Position numbers and translations under genes: made by a program. This document shows, in pieces, positions 8,687 to 23,002 of a stretch of DNA of 64,000 nt (position 1 is its first letter; every line of letters starts with the position of its first letter). A model generated the notes under the pieces. That model had not been told where the DNA came from, ran no database searches, and saw only the letters and a program-made list of their open reading frames with translations. Source of the stretch: Pseudaquabacterium terrae. GTDB lineage: Bacteria > Pseudomonadota > Gammaproteobacteria > Burkholderiales > Burkholderiaceae_C. Where the stretch lies: contig NZ_JABRWJ010000005.1 of assembly GCF_013266755.1 (NCBI RefSeq), positions 434,001 through 498,000 of the forward strand, written 5' to 3'.

Positions 8687-9648
8687 TCAGCGCGTCGGCA
8701 CGGCGTCGCTCGGAATGCCCGCGGCGCAGGCGCGGCCGCGGCCGCTGCGCTTGGCTTCGTAGAGTTGCTCGTCGGCGCAGCGCAGCAGCTCGGCCGGGTC
8801 GTCGCCCGGTTTGGGCGTCTGCGCCGCGACACCCAGGCTGATCGTCATCACGCCGTCGAGCGGCGAATGCGGATGCTCGATGGCCAGGTCGTGCACCGCG
8901 CGGCCGAGCCGCCGCGCCACTTCGAGCGCCCCGGCGGTGTCGGTGTCGGGCAGGATGCAGGCGAACTCCTCGCCGCCGTAGCGCGCCATCCGGTCGCCCG
9001 GCCGCGCCAGCCCGGCCGCGATGCCGCGCGCAACGCGCTGCAGCGCGTGGTCGCCGGCAAGGTGGCCGTAGTGGTCGTTGTAGGGCTTGAAGGCATCGAC
9101 GTCGATCATGATCAGCGCGATCGAGCGGCCCTCGCGCAGCGCGCGGCGCCACTCGGCGCCGAAGTGCTCGTCGAAGAAGCGGCGGTTCGGCACGCCGGTC
9201 AGCGGGTCGACCAGCGCGAGCTGGCGCAGCAGGTCGGACTGCTGCTTCAGCACCAGGTGCGTGCGCACGCGCGCGCGCACCACCGCCGGGTGGATCGGCT
9301 TGGTGATGAAGTCGACCGCGCCGAGCTCCAGGCCGCGCGCCTCGTCGGCCTCGCTGGTCAGGCCGGTGACGAAGATCACCGGGATCTGGCGCGTCGCCTC
9401 GTCGGCCTGCAGGCGGCGGCAGACCTCGAGGCCGTCGATGCCGTCCATCACGATGTCCAACAGCACCAGGTCGGGCAGCTTGTCGCGCGCCAGGGCCAGC
9501 GCCTGCGCACCGTTCGTCGCCACCAGGATCTGGTGCTCGTCGGCGAGCGCCTGGTACAGCGCCTGCACGTTCGCGGGCTGGTCGTCGACGACCAGCAGAC
9601 GCGATCGAAGGGGTGCGTGCATGCCTGCAGTGTGAATGAAAACGAAGC

Positions 9649-9652
<4 letters not shown>
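8687..9652 (-). CDS. Response-regulator diguanylate cyclase (REC-GGDEF)
   Basis: A 321-residue protein. Residues about 18-135 are a receiver domain with the phospho-acceptor Asp in VLLDIVMDG and the conserved Lys in FITKP. Residues about 150-305 are a GGDEF domain with an active GGEEF site. An RPGD inhibitory-site motif lies five residues before GGEEF, so the enzyme should make c-di-GMP and be product-inhibited. The ATG overlaps the stop of the upstream hybrid kinase (ATGA, 9649-9652), making it the likely output partner, perhaps phosphorylated through the kinase's HPt domain. An internal ATG at 9622 would drop ten residues without touching the receiver core. Confidence 0.93.
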
Positions 9653-14451
<4,799 letters not shown>

Positions 14452-14481
14452 CGAAGCGGCCGCCAGCCGCGGAACAACCCG

Positions 14482-14487
14482 ACTATA
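14482..14487 (-). promoter_or_regulatory. Possible -10 box for the hybrid kinase gene
   Basis: On the minus strand the sequence reads TATAGT, 5/6 to the sigma-70 -10 consensus, in the 72-bp gap between the substrate-binding protein gene and the kinase. No good -35 box lies 17 bp upstream. If used, the kinase-cyclase pair would have its own promoter besides read-through. Confidence 0.3.
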
Positions 14488-14523
14488 TTGCGCTTATTCG
14501 CACTTTTGCTGACACCGAGCGGG

Positions 14524-15501
14524 TCAGCGCGGCGCGACGGCCGCGGGCGAAACCCGCTGCAACAGCCGCGGCTCGACCAGCCGCGCCAGGCCGCCGCTCC
14601 CGGCCTCGGCAGGGGCAAGGCCCTCGCGCACCGCCCAGCGTGCCTGCGCGGTCATCGTCGGCAACAGCGTCGCGTCCAGGCGCAGCCGGTAGTCGTGCTC
14701 GCCGAGGAAGCGGGCCGCGTCGGCCGGCAGCATGCCGAGCCGCGTGGCGAGGATCTGCGTGGCCCGGGCCGGCTCGTCGGCGATGTACTGCTGGGCCCGC
14801 AGCAGCGCGCGCAGCAGGCGCAGCAGCGACTCCTCCTTTTCGCGCAGCACGCGCTGCGTGCCGGCGAGCACGAAGTGCTGCGTGTAGATGCTGGGGTTCG
14901 GCAGCTCGATCGCATCGTCGCGCAGCTCGCGCTGCGCCTGCGCGGCGAGCGGCTCCCAGATCACGATCGCATCCACCGCGCCGCTCTGCAGCGCGCCGGC
15001 CAGCTGCTCCGGCGCCATCGACTGCATGCGCACCGGCCCGACGCCGTGGTGCTGCAGCCAGGCGGCGAGGAAATACTGCGCCGAGGTGCCGCCGACCGTG
15101 CCGACGCGCTTGTCGGCCAGGTCGGCCGGCTGCGTGATGCCGGCGCTGCGGCGCGCCACCAGCTTGATCTGGTGCGCCGAAGTGCTGATCGAGCCCAGGA
15201 TCGCCAGGTCGCCCCGCGCGCCGGCGGCGGACATCACGACCGCCAGCTCGGCGGCCGTCGCGACATCGGCCAGCCCATCGCTGACCAGCCCCAGGCAGGC
15301 GCGGCCGCTGGCGCAGTTGACGGTGCGCACGTCGGCGCCCTCGTCGGCGAAATAGCGCCGCGCCTCGGCGACATACACCAGCAGCGAGACCCCGCCCCGC
15401 GATACGGCCAAGGTGAGCGGCTGCCGCCCGGCGGCTTGGGACGCGCCGGCGAGCAACAGCAGGGCGAGTGCGGCGAGGCAGGAACGCAGGCAGGGGAACA
15501 T
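14524..15501 (-). CDS. Orphan ABC-type substrate-binding protein (NMT1/THI5/SsuA family)
   Basis: A 325-residue periplasmic binding protein. The ATG at 15499-15501 gives a clean signal peptide (LRSCLAALALLLLAGASQAAG); an in-frame ATG further up adds residues before it. The fold resembles SsuA/TauA/ThiY proteins that bind small organic anions or pyrimidines, with DLADKRVGTVGGTS and AVDAIVIWEP as typical blocks. There is no ATPase or permease gene nearby, so it is not an ordinary importer operon. It lies 72 bp before the hybrid kinase on the same strand, which suggests it may present a ligand to the kinase's periplasmic domain. That role is inferred from position only. Confidence 0.8.
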   Translation of the reverse strand: MFPCLRSCLAALALLLLAGASQAAGRQPLTLAVSRGGVSLLVYVAEARRYFADEGADVRTVNCASGRACLGLVSDGLADVATAAELAVVMSAAGARGDLAILGSISTSAHQIKLVARRSAGITQPADLADKRVGTVGGTSAQYFLAAWLQHHGVGPVRMQSMAPEQLAGALQSGAVDAIVIWEPLAAQAQRELRDDAIELPNPSIYTQHFVLAGTQRVLREKEESLLRLLRALLRAQQYIADEPARATQILATRLGMLPADAARFLGEHDYRLRLDATLLPTMTAQARWAVREGLAPAEAGSGGLARLVEPRLLQRVSPAAVAPR

Positions 15502-15598
15502 GCGGGACGGGCGCGGCACAGGGCCATCGTGCAGTAACCAGCGAGCGGCCATTGTCACGCCGCGACGGGAGGGCGTGGCCCTGGCGTTGACCCGCGCC

Positions 15599-15627
15599 GG
15601 TTCATCGAGCCGTCACGCGCGGGTCAC
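15599..15627 (+). promoter_or_regulatory. PHO-box-like triple heptamer before the PlcP-type gene
   Basis: Three heptamers start at exact 11-bp intervals: GGTTCAT (15599-15605), CCGTCAC (15610-15616) and GGGTCAC (15621-15627), each separated by 4 bp. PhoB binds direct repeats of CTGTCAT/C with the same 11-bp period. The middle heptamer is the best match. The array ends 36 bp before the start codon at 15663. A related pair occurs at 31693-31710 before the phoX operon. Confidence 0.5.
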
Positions 15628-15662
15628 GCCAGCGTTGCATGCGGGCTGCAGCATGGTGAGCC

Positions 15663-16511
15663 ATGCACCGCGACCTGCCCGTCACCGCCGAAGAAGACCT
15701 CGTGCCGCCGGAGCGCCGCCGCCGCGTGCGCACCGTGTGGATCTCGGACCTGCACCTGGGCACGCCCGGCTGCCAGGCCCAGGCACTGCTGACCTTCCTG
15801 AAGGAAGTCGAGTGCGAGACGCTGTTCCTCGTCGGCGACATCATCGACGGCTGGCAGCTGCGGCGCGCGTGGTACTGGCCGCAATCGCACAACGACGTCG
15901 TGCAGAAACTGCTGCGCAAGGCGCGCAAGGGCACGCGGGTGATCTTCGTGCCCGGCAACCACGACGAGTTCGCGCGCCGCTTCGTGCAGCACAACTTCGG
16001 CGGCGTCGAGGTCGTCGAGGACTGGATCCACGAGACCGCCGACGGCCGCCGGTTGTGGATCACGCACGGCGATCTGTTCGACGGGGTGATCCAGTGCGCC
16101 AAGTGGCTCGCGCACCTGGGCGACACGCTGTACGAGTTCACGCTGAAGCTCAACCGCCACCTGAATTCGGTGCGCGCGCGCCTCGGGCTGCCGTACTGGA
16201 GCCTGTCGAAGTACCTGAAGCTGAAGGTCAAGCGCGCGGTCAGCTACGTCAGCGATTTCGAGACCGCGGTCGCGCGCGAGGCGCGCCGCCGCGGCGTGCA
16301 CGGTGTCGTCTGCGGCCACATCCACCATGCCGAGATACGCGACATCGAGGGCGTGCTGTACTGCAACGACGGCGACTGGGTCGAGAGCCTGACGGCACTC
16401 GTCGAGCATGCCGACGGCCGGCTCGAGATCCTCGATTGGTCGCAGCAGGCGCGCGCGCTTCAGCCGCAGCGGCAGCCCGCGGCGATCAGAGATCCGGCGC
16501 ATAGCGCCTGA
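15663..16511 (+). CDS. Metallophosphoesterase of the PlcP/LpxH-like family
   Basis: A 282-residue calcineurin-fold enzyme. Metal-binding motifs in order are ISDLHLG, VGDIIDGW, PGNHDEF, THGDLFD and CGHIHHAEI, all intact. It is often annotated as UDP-2,3-diacylglucosamine diphosphatase. However, the block around AWYWPQSHNDVVQKLLRKARKG is what I recall from the rhizobial phospholipase C PlcP, which splits phospholipids to diacylglycerol under phosphate limitation. Its location beside glycosyltransferases and behind a PHO-box-like array favours PlcP over LpxH. The 3' end overlaps the convergent gene by 26 bp. The substrate remains unproven: true LpxH would act in lipid A synthesis. Confidence 0.8.
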   Translation: MHRDLPVTAEEDLVPPERRRRVRTVWISDLHLGTPGCQAQALLTFLKEVECETLFLVGDIIDGWQLRRAWYWPQSHNDVVQKLLRKARKGTRVIFVPGNHDEFARRFVQHNFGGVEVVEDWIHETADGRRLWITHGDLFDGVIQCAKWLAHLGDTLYEFTLKLNRHLNSVRARLGLPYWSLSKYLKLKVKRAVSYVSDFETAVAREARRRGVHGVVCGHIHHAEIRDIEGVLYCNDGDWVESLTALVEHADGRLEILDWSQQARALQPQRQPAAIRDPAHSA

Positions 16512-17094
16512 GCATCTCCTCGCGGGTTTCCGGGGCCACGCTCAGGCCACCCGCCTGGTCGGCAATCATCTGGCCGATCGTCGGCAGTGCGGCCCGATCG
16601 ACGAGCGCCGCCGGGTCCCACAGCTTCGAGCGCATGAAGGCCTTGGCGCAGTGCAGGTAGGCGGCCTCGACGGTGACGCGCACGACCAGTTTCGGCGCAC
16701 GCCGTTCGGTGGTGCAGGCGGCGATGTCGGCCGCGGCTAAGGACAGCACGGCGCGGCCGTTGATCCGCAGCGTCTCGTCGAAGCCCGGGATCAGGAACAG
16801 CAGGCCCACCTGACCGGTGGCGAGGATGTTCTCGAAGGAATCGAGCCGGTTGTTGCCCGGCGCATCGGGGATCAGCAGGTCGCCGGACTCGGTGACCTGG
16901 ACGAAACCGGGCTCGCCGCCGCGCGGTGACGCGTCCATCTGGTGCGCGCTGTTCGAGGTGGCGAGCACGAAGAACGGCGACAGCGCGATGAAGCGGCGGC
17001 AGTGCGGGTCGAGGAAGCTGATCTGCTTCTTCACCGCGCGCTCCCCGGGCGCGGCGTAGAGCTGGCGGAGGGCGGCGGGTGAGTCGATGTTCAT
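16486..17094 (-). CDS. Pyridoxamine 5'-phosphate oxidase-family FMN-binding protein
   Basis: A 202-residue protein with the split-barrel flavin fold. Recognisable parts are FFVLATSNSAHQMDASPRGG near residues 45-65 and the region DSFENILATGQVGLLFLIPG. It matches the MSMEG_1061-type subgroup of FMN-dependent oxidoreductases with unknown physiological substrates, not PdxH itself. The ATG at 17092-17094 was chosen because the longer frame would overlap the 3' end of ugd; 22 bp separate the two. It converges with the PlcP-type gene and overlaps it by 26 bp at the 3' ends. Confidence 0.75.
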   Translation of the reverse strand: MNIDSPAALRQLYAAPGERAVKKQISFLDPHCRRFIALSPFFVLATSNSAHQMDASPRGGEPGFVQVTESGDLLIPDAPGNNRLDSFENILATGQVGLLFLIPGFDETLRINGRAVLSLAAADIAACTTERRAPKLVVRVTVEAAYLHCAKAFMRSKLWDPAALVDRAALPTIGQMIADQAGGLSVAPETREEMLRRYAPDL

Positions 17095-17116
17095 CGACCC
17101 GATTCTGAACGACGGG

Positions 17117-18499
17117 TCAGACGGCAAGCGCCGCCGCCGGCGCAAGCGGCACCGCGGCATCGGCGCCAGCCGTGCGCGCGCCACGCCCGATGCCGTGGTA
17201 TTCGAAGCCGAGCTCGCGCATCTGCGCCGGGTCCCAGAGGTTGCGGCCGTCGAAGAGCACCGGCTCGCGCAGCGCGGCTTTCAGCGCGTCGAAGTCGGGG
17301 CTGCGGAACTCGCGCCACTCGGTCAGCAGCAGCAGCGCCGAAGCGCCGCGCACCGCATCGAGCGGCGTGTCGGCGAGCGTGAAGCCCTCGCGCCCGCGCC
17401 ACAGCGCCGCGGCTTTCGGCATCGCCACCGGATCGAAGGCCACCACCTGCGCGCCGCGCTCGAGCAGCGCGTCGACCACCGTCAGGCTCGGCGCCTCGCG
17501 CAGGTCGTCGGTGCCGGGCTTGAACGCCAGGCCCCAGAGCGCGAACACGTGGCCGCGCAGGTCGCTGCCGAAACGCGCCTCGACACGATCGGACAACAGC
17601 GCGCGCTGGCGCTGGTTGATGCGCAGCACCGACTGCAACAGCGACAGCGGCTGGCCGGCCTCGGCGCCGGTGCGCAGCAGCGCGCGCACGTCCTTCGGGA
17701 AACACGAGCCGCCCCAGCCGCAGCCGGCGTACAGGAAGTGCGTGCCGATGCGCGGATCGCTGCCGATGCCGTGGCGCACCTGCTCGATGTCGGCGCCCAG
17801 CGCCTCGGCCAGCAGCGCCAGCTCGTTCATGAAGCTGATGCGGGTGGCCAGCATCGCGTTGGCCGCGTACTTCGTCAGCTCGGCGCTGCGCACGTCCATG
17901 ATCAGCAGGCGATCGCGGTTGCGCACGAACGGCGCGTACACCGCGCGCAGCAGCAGCCCGGCCTGCTCGTCGTCGCAGCCGAGCACGATGCGGTCGGGCC
18001 GCATGAAATCGTCGATCGCCGCGCCCTCCTTCAGGAACTCGGGGTTCGAGACCACCGCGTACGGCAGCGGCGTGCCGCGCGCCTTCAGCTCGTGGGCGAT
18101 CGCCGCGTGCACGCGGTCGGCGGTACCGACCGGCACGGTGCTCTTGTCGACCACCACCTTGTAGTCGCGCATGTGGCGGCCGACGGTGGTCGCCGCGGCG
18201 AGCACGTGCGCCAGGTCGGCCGAGCCGTCCTCGGCCGGCGGCGTGCCGACGGCGATGAAGACCAGCGTCGCATGCGCGACCGCGGCAGCGGCATCGGTGG
18301 TGAACTCGAGCCGGCCGGCGGCGACATTGCGCTGCAGCAGCCCATCGAGCCCGGGCTCGTGGATCGGCACGCCGCCGGCGTTCAGCAGCGCGATGCGGTC
18401 CTTGTCGACGTCGACGCACACCACGCCGTTGCCCATCTCGGCCAGGCAGGCCGCCGTGACCAGGCCGACGTAGCCGGCGCCAAATACGGTGATCTTCAT
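17117..18499 (-). CDS. ugd: UDP-glucose 6-dehydrogenase
   Basis: A 460-residue NAD-dependent enzyme that oxidises UDP-glucose to UDP-glucuronate. It has the N-terminal Rossmann motif GAGYVG, the VGTPP and KSTVPVGT blocks, NPEFLKEG, and the catalytic cysteine in GGSCFPKD (about residue 260). Length is normal. Its ATG overlaps the stop of the glycosyltransferase gene (ATGA, 18496-18499), so sugar-nucleotide supply is coupled to a glycosyltransferase. In this context UDP-glucuronate would be a donor for glucuronosyl lipid, though capsule or polysaccharide use is also possible. Confidence 0.95.
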   Translation of the reverse strand: MKITVFGAGYVGLVTAACLAEMGNGVVCVDVDKDRIALLNAGGVPIHEPGLDGLLQRNVAAGRLEFTTDAAAAVAHATLVFIAVGTPPAEDGSADLAHVLAAATTVGRHMRDYKVVVDKSTVPVGTADRVHAAIAHELKARGTPLPYAVVSNPEFLKEGAAIDDFMRPDRIVLGCDDEQAGLLLRAVYAPFVRNRDRLLIMDVRSAELTKYAANAMLATRISFMNELALLAEALGADIEQVRHGIGSDPRIGTHFLYAGCGWGGSCFPKDVRALLRTGAEAGQPLSLLQSVLRINQRQRALLSDRVEARFGSDLRGHVFALWGLAFKPGTDDLREAPSLTVVDALLERGAQVVAFDPVAMPKAAALWRGREGFTLADTPLDAVRGASALLLLTEWREFRSPDFDALKAALREPVLFDGRNLWDPAQMRELGFEYHGIGRGARTAGADAAVPLAPAAALAV

Positions 18500-19668
18500 C
18501 GTGCCTCCAGCAAATCCAGGGTGTGCATCGGTGGCCGCTCATCCTGCGCGTCAGCGAGCTGCCGCGCCAGGAGGGCCGTCACCTCGTAGACCGCGCGGTT
18601 GCGCACGCGGCCGACGCGGGTCTTCAATTCGGGCAACTCGTCGAGCAGCGCCTGCACCGCCGGCTGCATGCGCCGGAAGCCGGGCAGCACGTGGCCGATG
18701 CCGAGCTCGCGCACCCACTCGGTGTTGAAGCGTTCCTGCGGCATCGTCCAGGCGTTGCGCACGGTCAGCACCGGCAGCCCCATCTGCACCGCTTCGCTCA
18801 GGCTGCCGGGGCCCGGCTTGCCGATGAAGAAGTCGCCCAGCGCGAGCACGCGCGGCACCTCGGGCGTGAAGCCCAGCACCAGGCGCGGCGCCTCGGCCGG
18901 CAGCCGGCGCAGCCGCTCGGCCAGGCGTTCGTTGTGGCCGCACATCAGGATCAGCGGCAGCGCCGGCAGCTGGCGCGCGATGTTCACCATCACCTGCGAG
19001 CCCTGGCCGCCGAACGAGACGACGCCCACCGGGGCCTCGGCCGGCAAACCGTGCCCGAGGCGCAGCACGGCCCGGGCCGCCGGCTCGAGCGGCGGGCGGT
19101 GGAAATCGGGCCGCAGCATCATTCCGGAGACCAGCGACAGCTGTTCGTCGGGGTAGCCCTGCGCACGCGCCTGCTCGAGCGCGCGCGGCGTGCCGCAGAC
19201 GATGTGCTGCTGCAGTCCGGGGTCGACCCAGAACGACGGCGGCAGGTCCGCGAGATCGGTCATCACGGTGACGAAGGGCACGCCGGGCAAGCTGCTCGCG
19301 ACGCTGCGCTGCAGCACGCGGTTGAAGTTCGGCACCAGCGAGACGACCAGGTCCGGCTCCGTCGCCGCCCAGTGCTGCTGCAGCGTCTTCAACAGGCTCG
19401 CGTGCGACAGGCGGATCAGGCCCTGCAGCAGCTTCAGCTCCTGCGCCATGCCGAGCGTCCAGCCGCGCTTCAGGCGCTGGTTGTAGAAGTCCTCGGGCGC
19501 CAGCCCGGTCAGCTTGCGCAGCCGCGACTGCGGGTCGAGCACCTCGAACAGGTTGACCAGCTCGACGCGCCACGGCCGGCCCTCTTCCTGAATGGCGGCT
19601 TGCAAGGCTTGCGCCGCGGCGCGGTGGCCGCCGCCGGCATTGCAGTAGATCAGTGCGACGGTCTGCAT
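18496..19668 (-). CDS. MGDG-synthase-like glycosyltransferase (GT28 family)
   Basis: A 390-residue membrane-associated glycosyltransferase without membrane helices. The N-terminal [10 protein letters not shown] (about residues 10-19) and the donor-binding block [19 protein letters not shown] near residue 300 are diagnostic of the MGDG-synthase/MurG-like fold. These enzymes transfer a hexose or uronic acid from UDP-sugar to diacylglycerol. Its start overlaps the psd stop by one base (TGATG) and its stop overlaps the ugd start, so psd, this gene and ugd form one operon. The best guess is a glycosyl-diacylglycerol synthase using a product of Ugd. Acceptor and sugar are unproven. Confidence 0.85.
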   Translation of the reverse strand: MQTVALIYCNAGGGHRAAAQALQAAIQEEGRPWRVELVNLFEVLDPQSRLRKLTGLAPEDFYNQRLKRGWTLGMAQELKLLQGLIRLSHASLLKTLQQHWAATEPDLVVSLVPNFNRVLQRSVASSLPGVPFVTVMTDLADLPPSFWVDPGLQQHIVCGTPRALEQARAQGYPDEQLSLVSGMMLRPDFHRPPLEPAARAVLRLGHGLPAEAPVGVVSFGGQGSQVMVNIARQLPALPLILMCGHNERLAERLRRLPAEAPRLVLGFTPEVPRVLALGDFFIGKPGPGSLSEAVQMGLPVLTVRNAWTMPQERFNTEWVRELGIGHVLPGFRRMQPAVQALLDELPELKTRVGRVRNRAVYEVTALLARQLADAQDERPPMHTLDLLEAR

Positions 19669-20606
19669 CAGCCGCGATGCTCGGGGTCGGCGGTGACCGC
19701 GCTGTGACCGCTCGATGGCGTTGCTGCGACAGAAGTCGGCGCGCGTCGCAGCAGAGCCTCGCCCATGCGCACGCGGGTGCCCGTGCCGATGCCCTCGGCC
19801 AGCGCGAAGCCGCGGGGCGCGAAAACGATGACCGTCGAGCCGTGCTGGAACCAGCCGAGCTCGTCGCCCTTGCGATAACGCGCATCGCACGCGTGCTCGG
19901 TCGGGCCGCTGTAGTCGATGTGCAACAGCTCGTCGAGGCAGTGCAGCCGGATGCTGGCGACAAGGATCGCCGCCACGGCGACCATCGCCACGGGCGGTGA
20001 ATCGTCGCCATCGAGCCGGCACTGCAGCACCGCGCGCTCGTTGCGGCAGAACAGCCGCTCGATGCGCTTGAGCGCGATCGGGTTGACGTTCCAGGTGTCG
20101 CCGGCGAGGTAACGCACGTGCTCGATGCGGCAGTCGGCCGGCGCATGGAAGCGGTGGTACATCGCCGAGGTCAGCCGCAGCGTGATGAACGTGCCATCGC
20201 GGTAGGGCTCGGCCGCCGCCTGCGAGCCGAACAGCTCGACCGCCGAATACGGAAATCCCTTGGCCTGGAACACCTGCGTGCCCTCGACCGGCCCGCAGGC
20301 GCCGACGATGCCGTCGCACGGGCTGCACAGGATCGCCGGGTCGGGCTCGATCGGCCGCACGCCGGCCTTGAGCTCGCGGATGAAGCACTCATGCAGGCTG
20401 GCGAAGCGCTGCTGCTTCGCCTCGCGCAGGTCGAGCTCGGTGAACAGGCGCCAGACGCCGATCAGCAGCGCTGCGATCCACGGCTGGCGGATGCGGCTCA
20501 GGCGCCCGACCAGGCGTGTCGCCACATGGCGCGGCACGCGGTTGGTCAGCAGGAAATTCAGGTCCTCCTGCAGCAGCAGGCGGTCGCGCAAGGTCTTGAG
20601 GTTCAT
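19668..20606 (-). CDS. psd: Phosphatidylserine decarboxylase
   Basis: A 312-residue pyruvoyl enzyme precursor that decarboxylates phosphatidylserine to phosphatidylethanolamine. Visible are the Asp in PCDGIVG, the His in MYHRFHAP and the self-cleavage site GST in FQHGSTVIVF, where the serine becomes the pyruvoyl group. ATG 20604-20606 (MNLKTLRD) was chosen over a longer frame that would run into the divergent gene. A hydrophobic stretch near residues 40-55 fits membrane association. As the first gene of the operon with a glycosyltransferase and ugd, it may be a second, context-specific Psd; whether another copy exists cannot be seen. Confidence 0.92.
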   Translation of the reverse strand: MNLKTLRDRLLLQEDLNFLLTNRVPRHVATRLVGRLSRIRQPWIAALLIGVWRLFTELDLREAKQQRFASLHECFIRELKAGVRPIEPDPAILCSPCDGIVGACGPVEGTQVFQAKGFPYSAVELFGSQAAAEPYRDGTFITLRLTSAMYHRFHAPADCRIEHVRYLAGDTWNVNPIALKRIERLFCRNERAVLQCRLDGDDSPPVAMVAVAAILVASIRLHCLDELLHIDYSGPTEHACDARYRKGDELGWFQHGSTVIVFAPRGFALAEGIGTGTRVRMGEALLRRAPTSVAATPSSGHSAVTADPEHRG

Positions 20607-20640
20607 GGTGGTGTCAAGAAGGCTTGTTAGATAAGGAGGG

Positions 20641-22290
20641 ATGAACAACACACTCACGCTGGTCGCGCTTGCCGCGGCCGCCGCACTCGCCCTGCCGGCG
20701 GTGCGGCAACGCCTGGAGCTCTCGCGCGCGAAGCACCGTTCGCTGGCCGGCCACGCGCGCATGGCGCGCCGCGTCGCCGCGCAGGTGCCGGGCTATTCGT
20801 ACGACGAGGCGCGCTTCTTTGCCGCCGACGCTGCACCGCCCGCGGTGGCCGAGCGCCGCCGCGCCGGCTTCGCCGCGCTCGCCGGCACGCTGAACGCGCG
20901 CCATGCGCAGAGCATCGCGCTGACCAAGCAGGCCGCGGCGCGCATCTCCGACCTGCAGTTCACCGGCGCCTACCGCGTGCCGTTCCAGTTCAGCCGCCAC
21001 CTGCGCGAGCAGCTGTCGCTGGGCGCCTTCTGGCAGCGCGCCGACGGCGTCACGCTGACCGACCTCGACGGCCAGGTCTTCCACGACGTCAGCGGCTCCT
21101 ACGGCGTCAACCTGTTCGGCGTCGATTTCTACAAGCAGTGCATGGATGAAGGCCTGCGCCGTGCGCAGACGCTCGGGCCGGTGCTCGGCGGCTACCACCC
21201 CTGCGTCGCCGACGTGAGCGAGCGGCTGGCGGCGATCTCCGGCATGGACGAGGTCTCGTTCCACATGTCCGGCACCGAGGCGGTGATGCAGGCCGTGCGC
21301 CTGGCGCGTTATCACACCCGGCGCACGCACGTCGTGCGCTTCTGCGGCGCCTACCACGGCTGGTGGGGCGACGTGCAGCCGGGACCCGGCAACCCGGTGA
21401 CCGCACGCGAGACCTACACGCTCAAGGAGATGCACGCCGACACGCTGCGCGTGCTGAAGCGCCGGCGCGACATCGCCTGCGTGCTGGTCAATCCGCTGCA
21501 GGCGCTGCATCCGAATGCCGCGGCACCGGGCGACGGCGCGCTGGTCGACAGCGGCCGCTCGGCACACTTCGACCGCGCCGCGTACACCGCGTGGCTGAAG
21601 GAATTGCGCGCGGTGTGCAGCGAGCGCGGCATCGCGCTGATCTTCGACGAGGTCTTCGTCGGCTTCCGGCTCGCACCCGGCGGCGCGCAGCAGTATTTCG
21701 GCGTGCAGGCGGACATGGTGACCTACGGCAAGACGCTCGGCGGCGGCTTCCCGGTCGGCGTGGTCTGCGGCCGCGCGGCCTGGATGAAGCGCTTCAACGA
21801 ACAGCGCCCGGCCGACATCTGCTTCGCGCGCGGCACCTTCAATGCGCACCCGGCGGTGATGGCCTCGATGCAGGTCTTCCTCGAACGTCTTGAAGAACCG
21901 GCGCAGCAGGCGCTGTATCACCAGCTCGACGAGCGCTGGAATGGCCGCGCCGCGGCGCTCAATGCGCGGCTCGAAGCCGCCGGGCTGCCGGTGCGCGTGG
22001 CCAACCTGCAGACGATCTGGACCGTGCTGTACACGCAGCCGTCGCGCTACAACTGGATGTTGCAGTTCTATCTGCGTGCGCAGGGCCTGGCACTGAGCTG
22101 GGTCGGCAGCGGGCGGCTGATCTTCAGCCTGGCCTATGACGACGCGGCATTCGAGCACGTGGCCGAACGCTTCGTCGCCGCGGCGCAGGCGATGCAGGCC
22201 GACGGCTGGTGGTGGCAGGACGAGGGCCTGACGAACCGCGGCATCCGCCGCGGGCTGCTGCGCGAGATGCTGGCGCATCGCTTCGGTTGA
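20641..22290 (+). CDS. Membrane-anchored class III aminotransferase (glutamate-1-semialdehyde aminomutase-like)
   Basis: A 549-residue PLP enzyme with an unusual N-terminal hydrophobic segment (residues about 4-20) that should tether it to the inner membrane. The catalytic domain (about 110-520) shows MSGTEAVMQAVRLAR, the PLP-stacking block CGAYHGWWGD, the Asp in LIFDEVF and the Schiff-base lysine in VTYGKTLGGGFPVG. Soluble relatives handle glutamate-1-semialdehyde or omega-amino substrates; the anchor suggests an amphipathic or lipid-linked substrate. It starts 34 bp from psd in the opposite direction and shares its regulatory gap. An AAGGAGGG ribosome-binding site ends just before the ATG. 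A terminator-like hairpin follows the stop. Confidence 0.82.
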   Translation: MNNTLTLVALAAAAALALPAVRQRLELSRAKHRSLAGHARMARRVAAQVPGYSYDEARFFAADAAPPAVAERRRAGFAALAGTLNARHAQSIALTKQAAARISDLQFTGAYRVPFQFSRHLREQLSLGAFWQRADGVTLTDLDGQVFHDVSGSYGVNLFGVDFYKQCMDEGLRRAQTLGPVLGGYHPCVADVSERLAAISGMDEVSFHMSGTEAVMQAVRLARYHTRRTHVVRFCGAYHGWWGDVQPGPGNPVTARETYTLKEMHADTLRVLKRRRDIACVLVNPLQALHPNAAAPGDGALVDSGRSAHFDRAAYTAWLKELRAVCSERGIALIFDEVFVGFRLAPGGAQQYFGVQADMVTYGKTLGGGFPVGVVCGRAAWMKRFNEQRPADICFARGTFNAHPAVMASMQVFLERLEEPAQQALYHQLDERWNGRAAALNARLEAAGLPVRVANLQTIWTVLYTQPSRYNWMLQFYLRAQGLALSWVGSGRLIFSLAYDDAAFEHVAERFVAAAQAMQADGWWWQDEGLTNRGIRRGLLREMLAHRFG

Positions 22291-22298
22291 ACGGCAAC

Positions 22299-22326
22299 GG
22301 GGCCGCACGGCGGCGGCCCCCTTCTT
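22299..22326 (+). terminator. Rho-independent-type terminator after the aminotransferase
   Basis: A perfect 8-bp stem, GGGGCCGC (22299-22306) and GCGGCCCC (22313-22320), with a 6-nt loop, followed by the pyrimidine run CTTCTT. It starts 8 bp after the stop codon and separates this gene from the convergent membrane-protein gene. Confidence 0.7.
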
Positions 22327-22352
22327 CATGCGATGGCCACTGACTTCAGGCG

Positions 22353-22955
22353 TCAGCGCGCATGCGGCATCGGATCGATCAGCTCACCGCGCAGCAGGTA
22401 CAGCGGCGCGCGGTGGTAGAGCTTGATGTCGTGGAATGGGTCGGTCAGGATCTTCACCATCCACGCCAGACCCGTCATCACGCCCTGAAGGTAGAACAGG
22501 TGCACGGTGCGGAACAGCAGCCCACCGACGCCGAGCGCCAGCCACAACAGGCCGACGTCATGCCAGTAACCCGACAGGCCCGGGTCCGGCACGATCAGGC
22601 CGAACATCGTGCGGTCGGCCGCCAGCAGCAGCGGCGATGCAGCCCACAGCGCCATCAGCACGACCTTGCGGCGCAGGTTGTAGCCGACCTTGATCTCTTC
22701 CTTGTGCTCGTGCGTCGCGCGATTGACGTGGTCGTAGCCCTTGGGCTCGAAGAAGAAGTGGCCGGCCTGTCGGCTGGTCATCGAGACGCCCCAGGCCAGC
22801 AGCGCGGCCAGGGCCGGATCGCTGAACAGCAGCACGTAGGCGATGACGAAACAGCTGGCGCTCAACAGATGCAGCGACTGGTTGATGCGGCTGTGGTGGT
22901 AGTAGCGGTGATCGTCCCAGCGCTGGATCGCCAGGGTCTCGAAGAATGCGTGCAC
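22353..22955 (-). CDS. Polytopic membrane protein, Mpo1-like (DUF962-type)
   Basis: A 200-residue integral membrane protein with hydrophobic helices near residues 30-62, 97-115 and 130-160. The N-terminal pattern YYHHSRINQSLHLL (Tyr, His, Asn and His at fixed spacing) resembles the Y-x-x-H-x-x-x-x-N-x-x-x-H signature of Mpo1/DUF962 proteins, Fe-dependent dioxygenases of 2-hydroxy fatty acids in yeast; similarity is weak elsewhere. GTG 22953-22955 was chosen because GAGGAG lies about 9 nt upstream, whereas the in-frame ATGs at 22988 and 23009 lack a ribosome-binding site. It is divergent from the GT4 gene and belongs to the lipid block by position. Confidence 0.6.
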   Translation of the reverse strand: MHAFFETLAIQRWDDHRYYHHSRINQSLHLLSASCFVIAYVLLFSDPALAALLAWGVSMTSRQAGHFFFEPKGYDHVNRATHEHKEEIKVGYNLRRKVVLMALWAASPLLLAADRTMFGLIVPDPGLSGYWHDVGLLWLALGVGGLLFRTVHLFYLQGVMTGLAWMVKILTDPFHDIKLYHRAPLYLLRGELIDPMPHAR

Positions 22956-23002
22956 GGTGGAAGGCTCCTCGGGTCGAAGACGGCGCATCGTGACCACCGA
23001 CG

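Noticed and set aside
15663-16511. Straight assignment as LpxH of lipid A synthesis
   Set aside because: The metal-binding motifs fit the wider family, but the WYWPQSHNDVVQKLLRK block, the glycolipid neighbours and the PHO-like box favour the PlcP-type branch. LpxH cannot be fully excluded.
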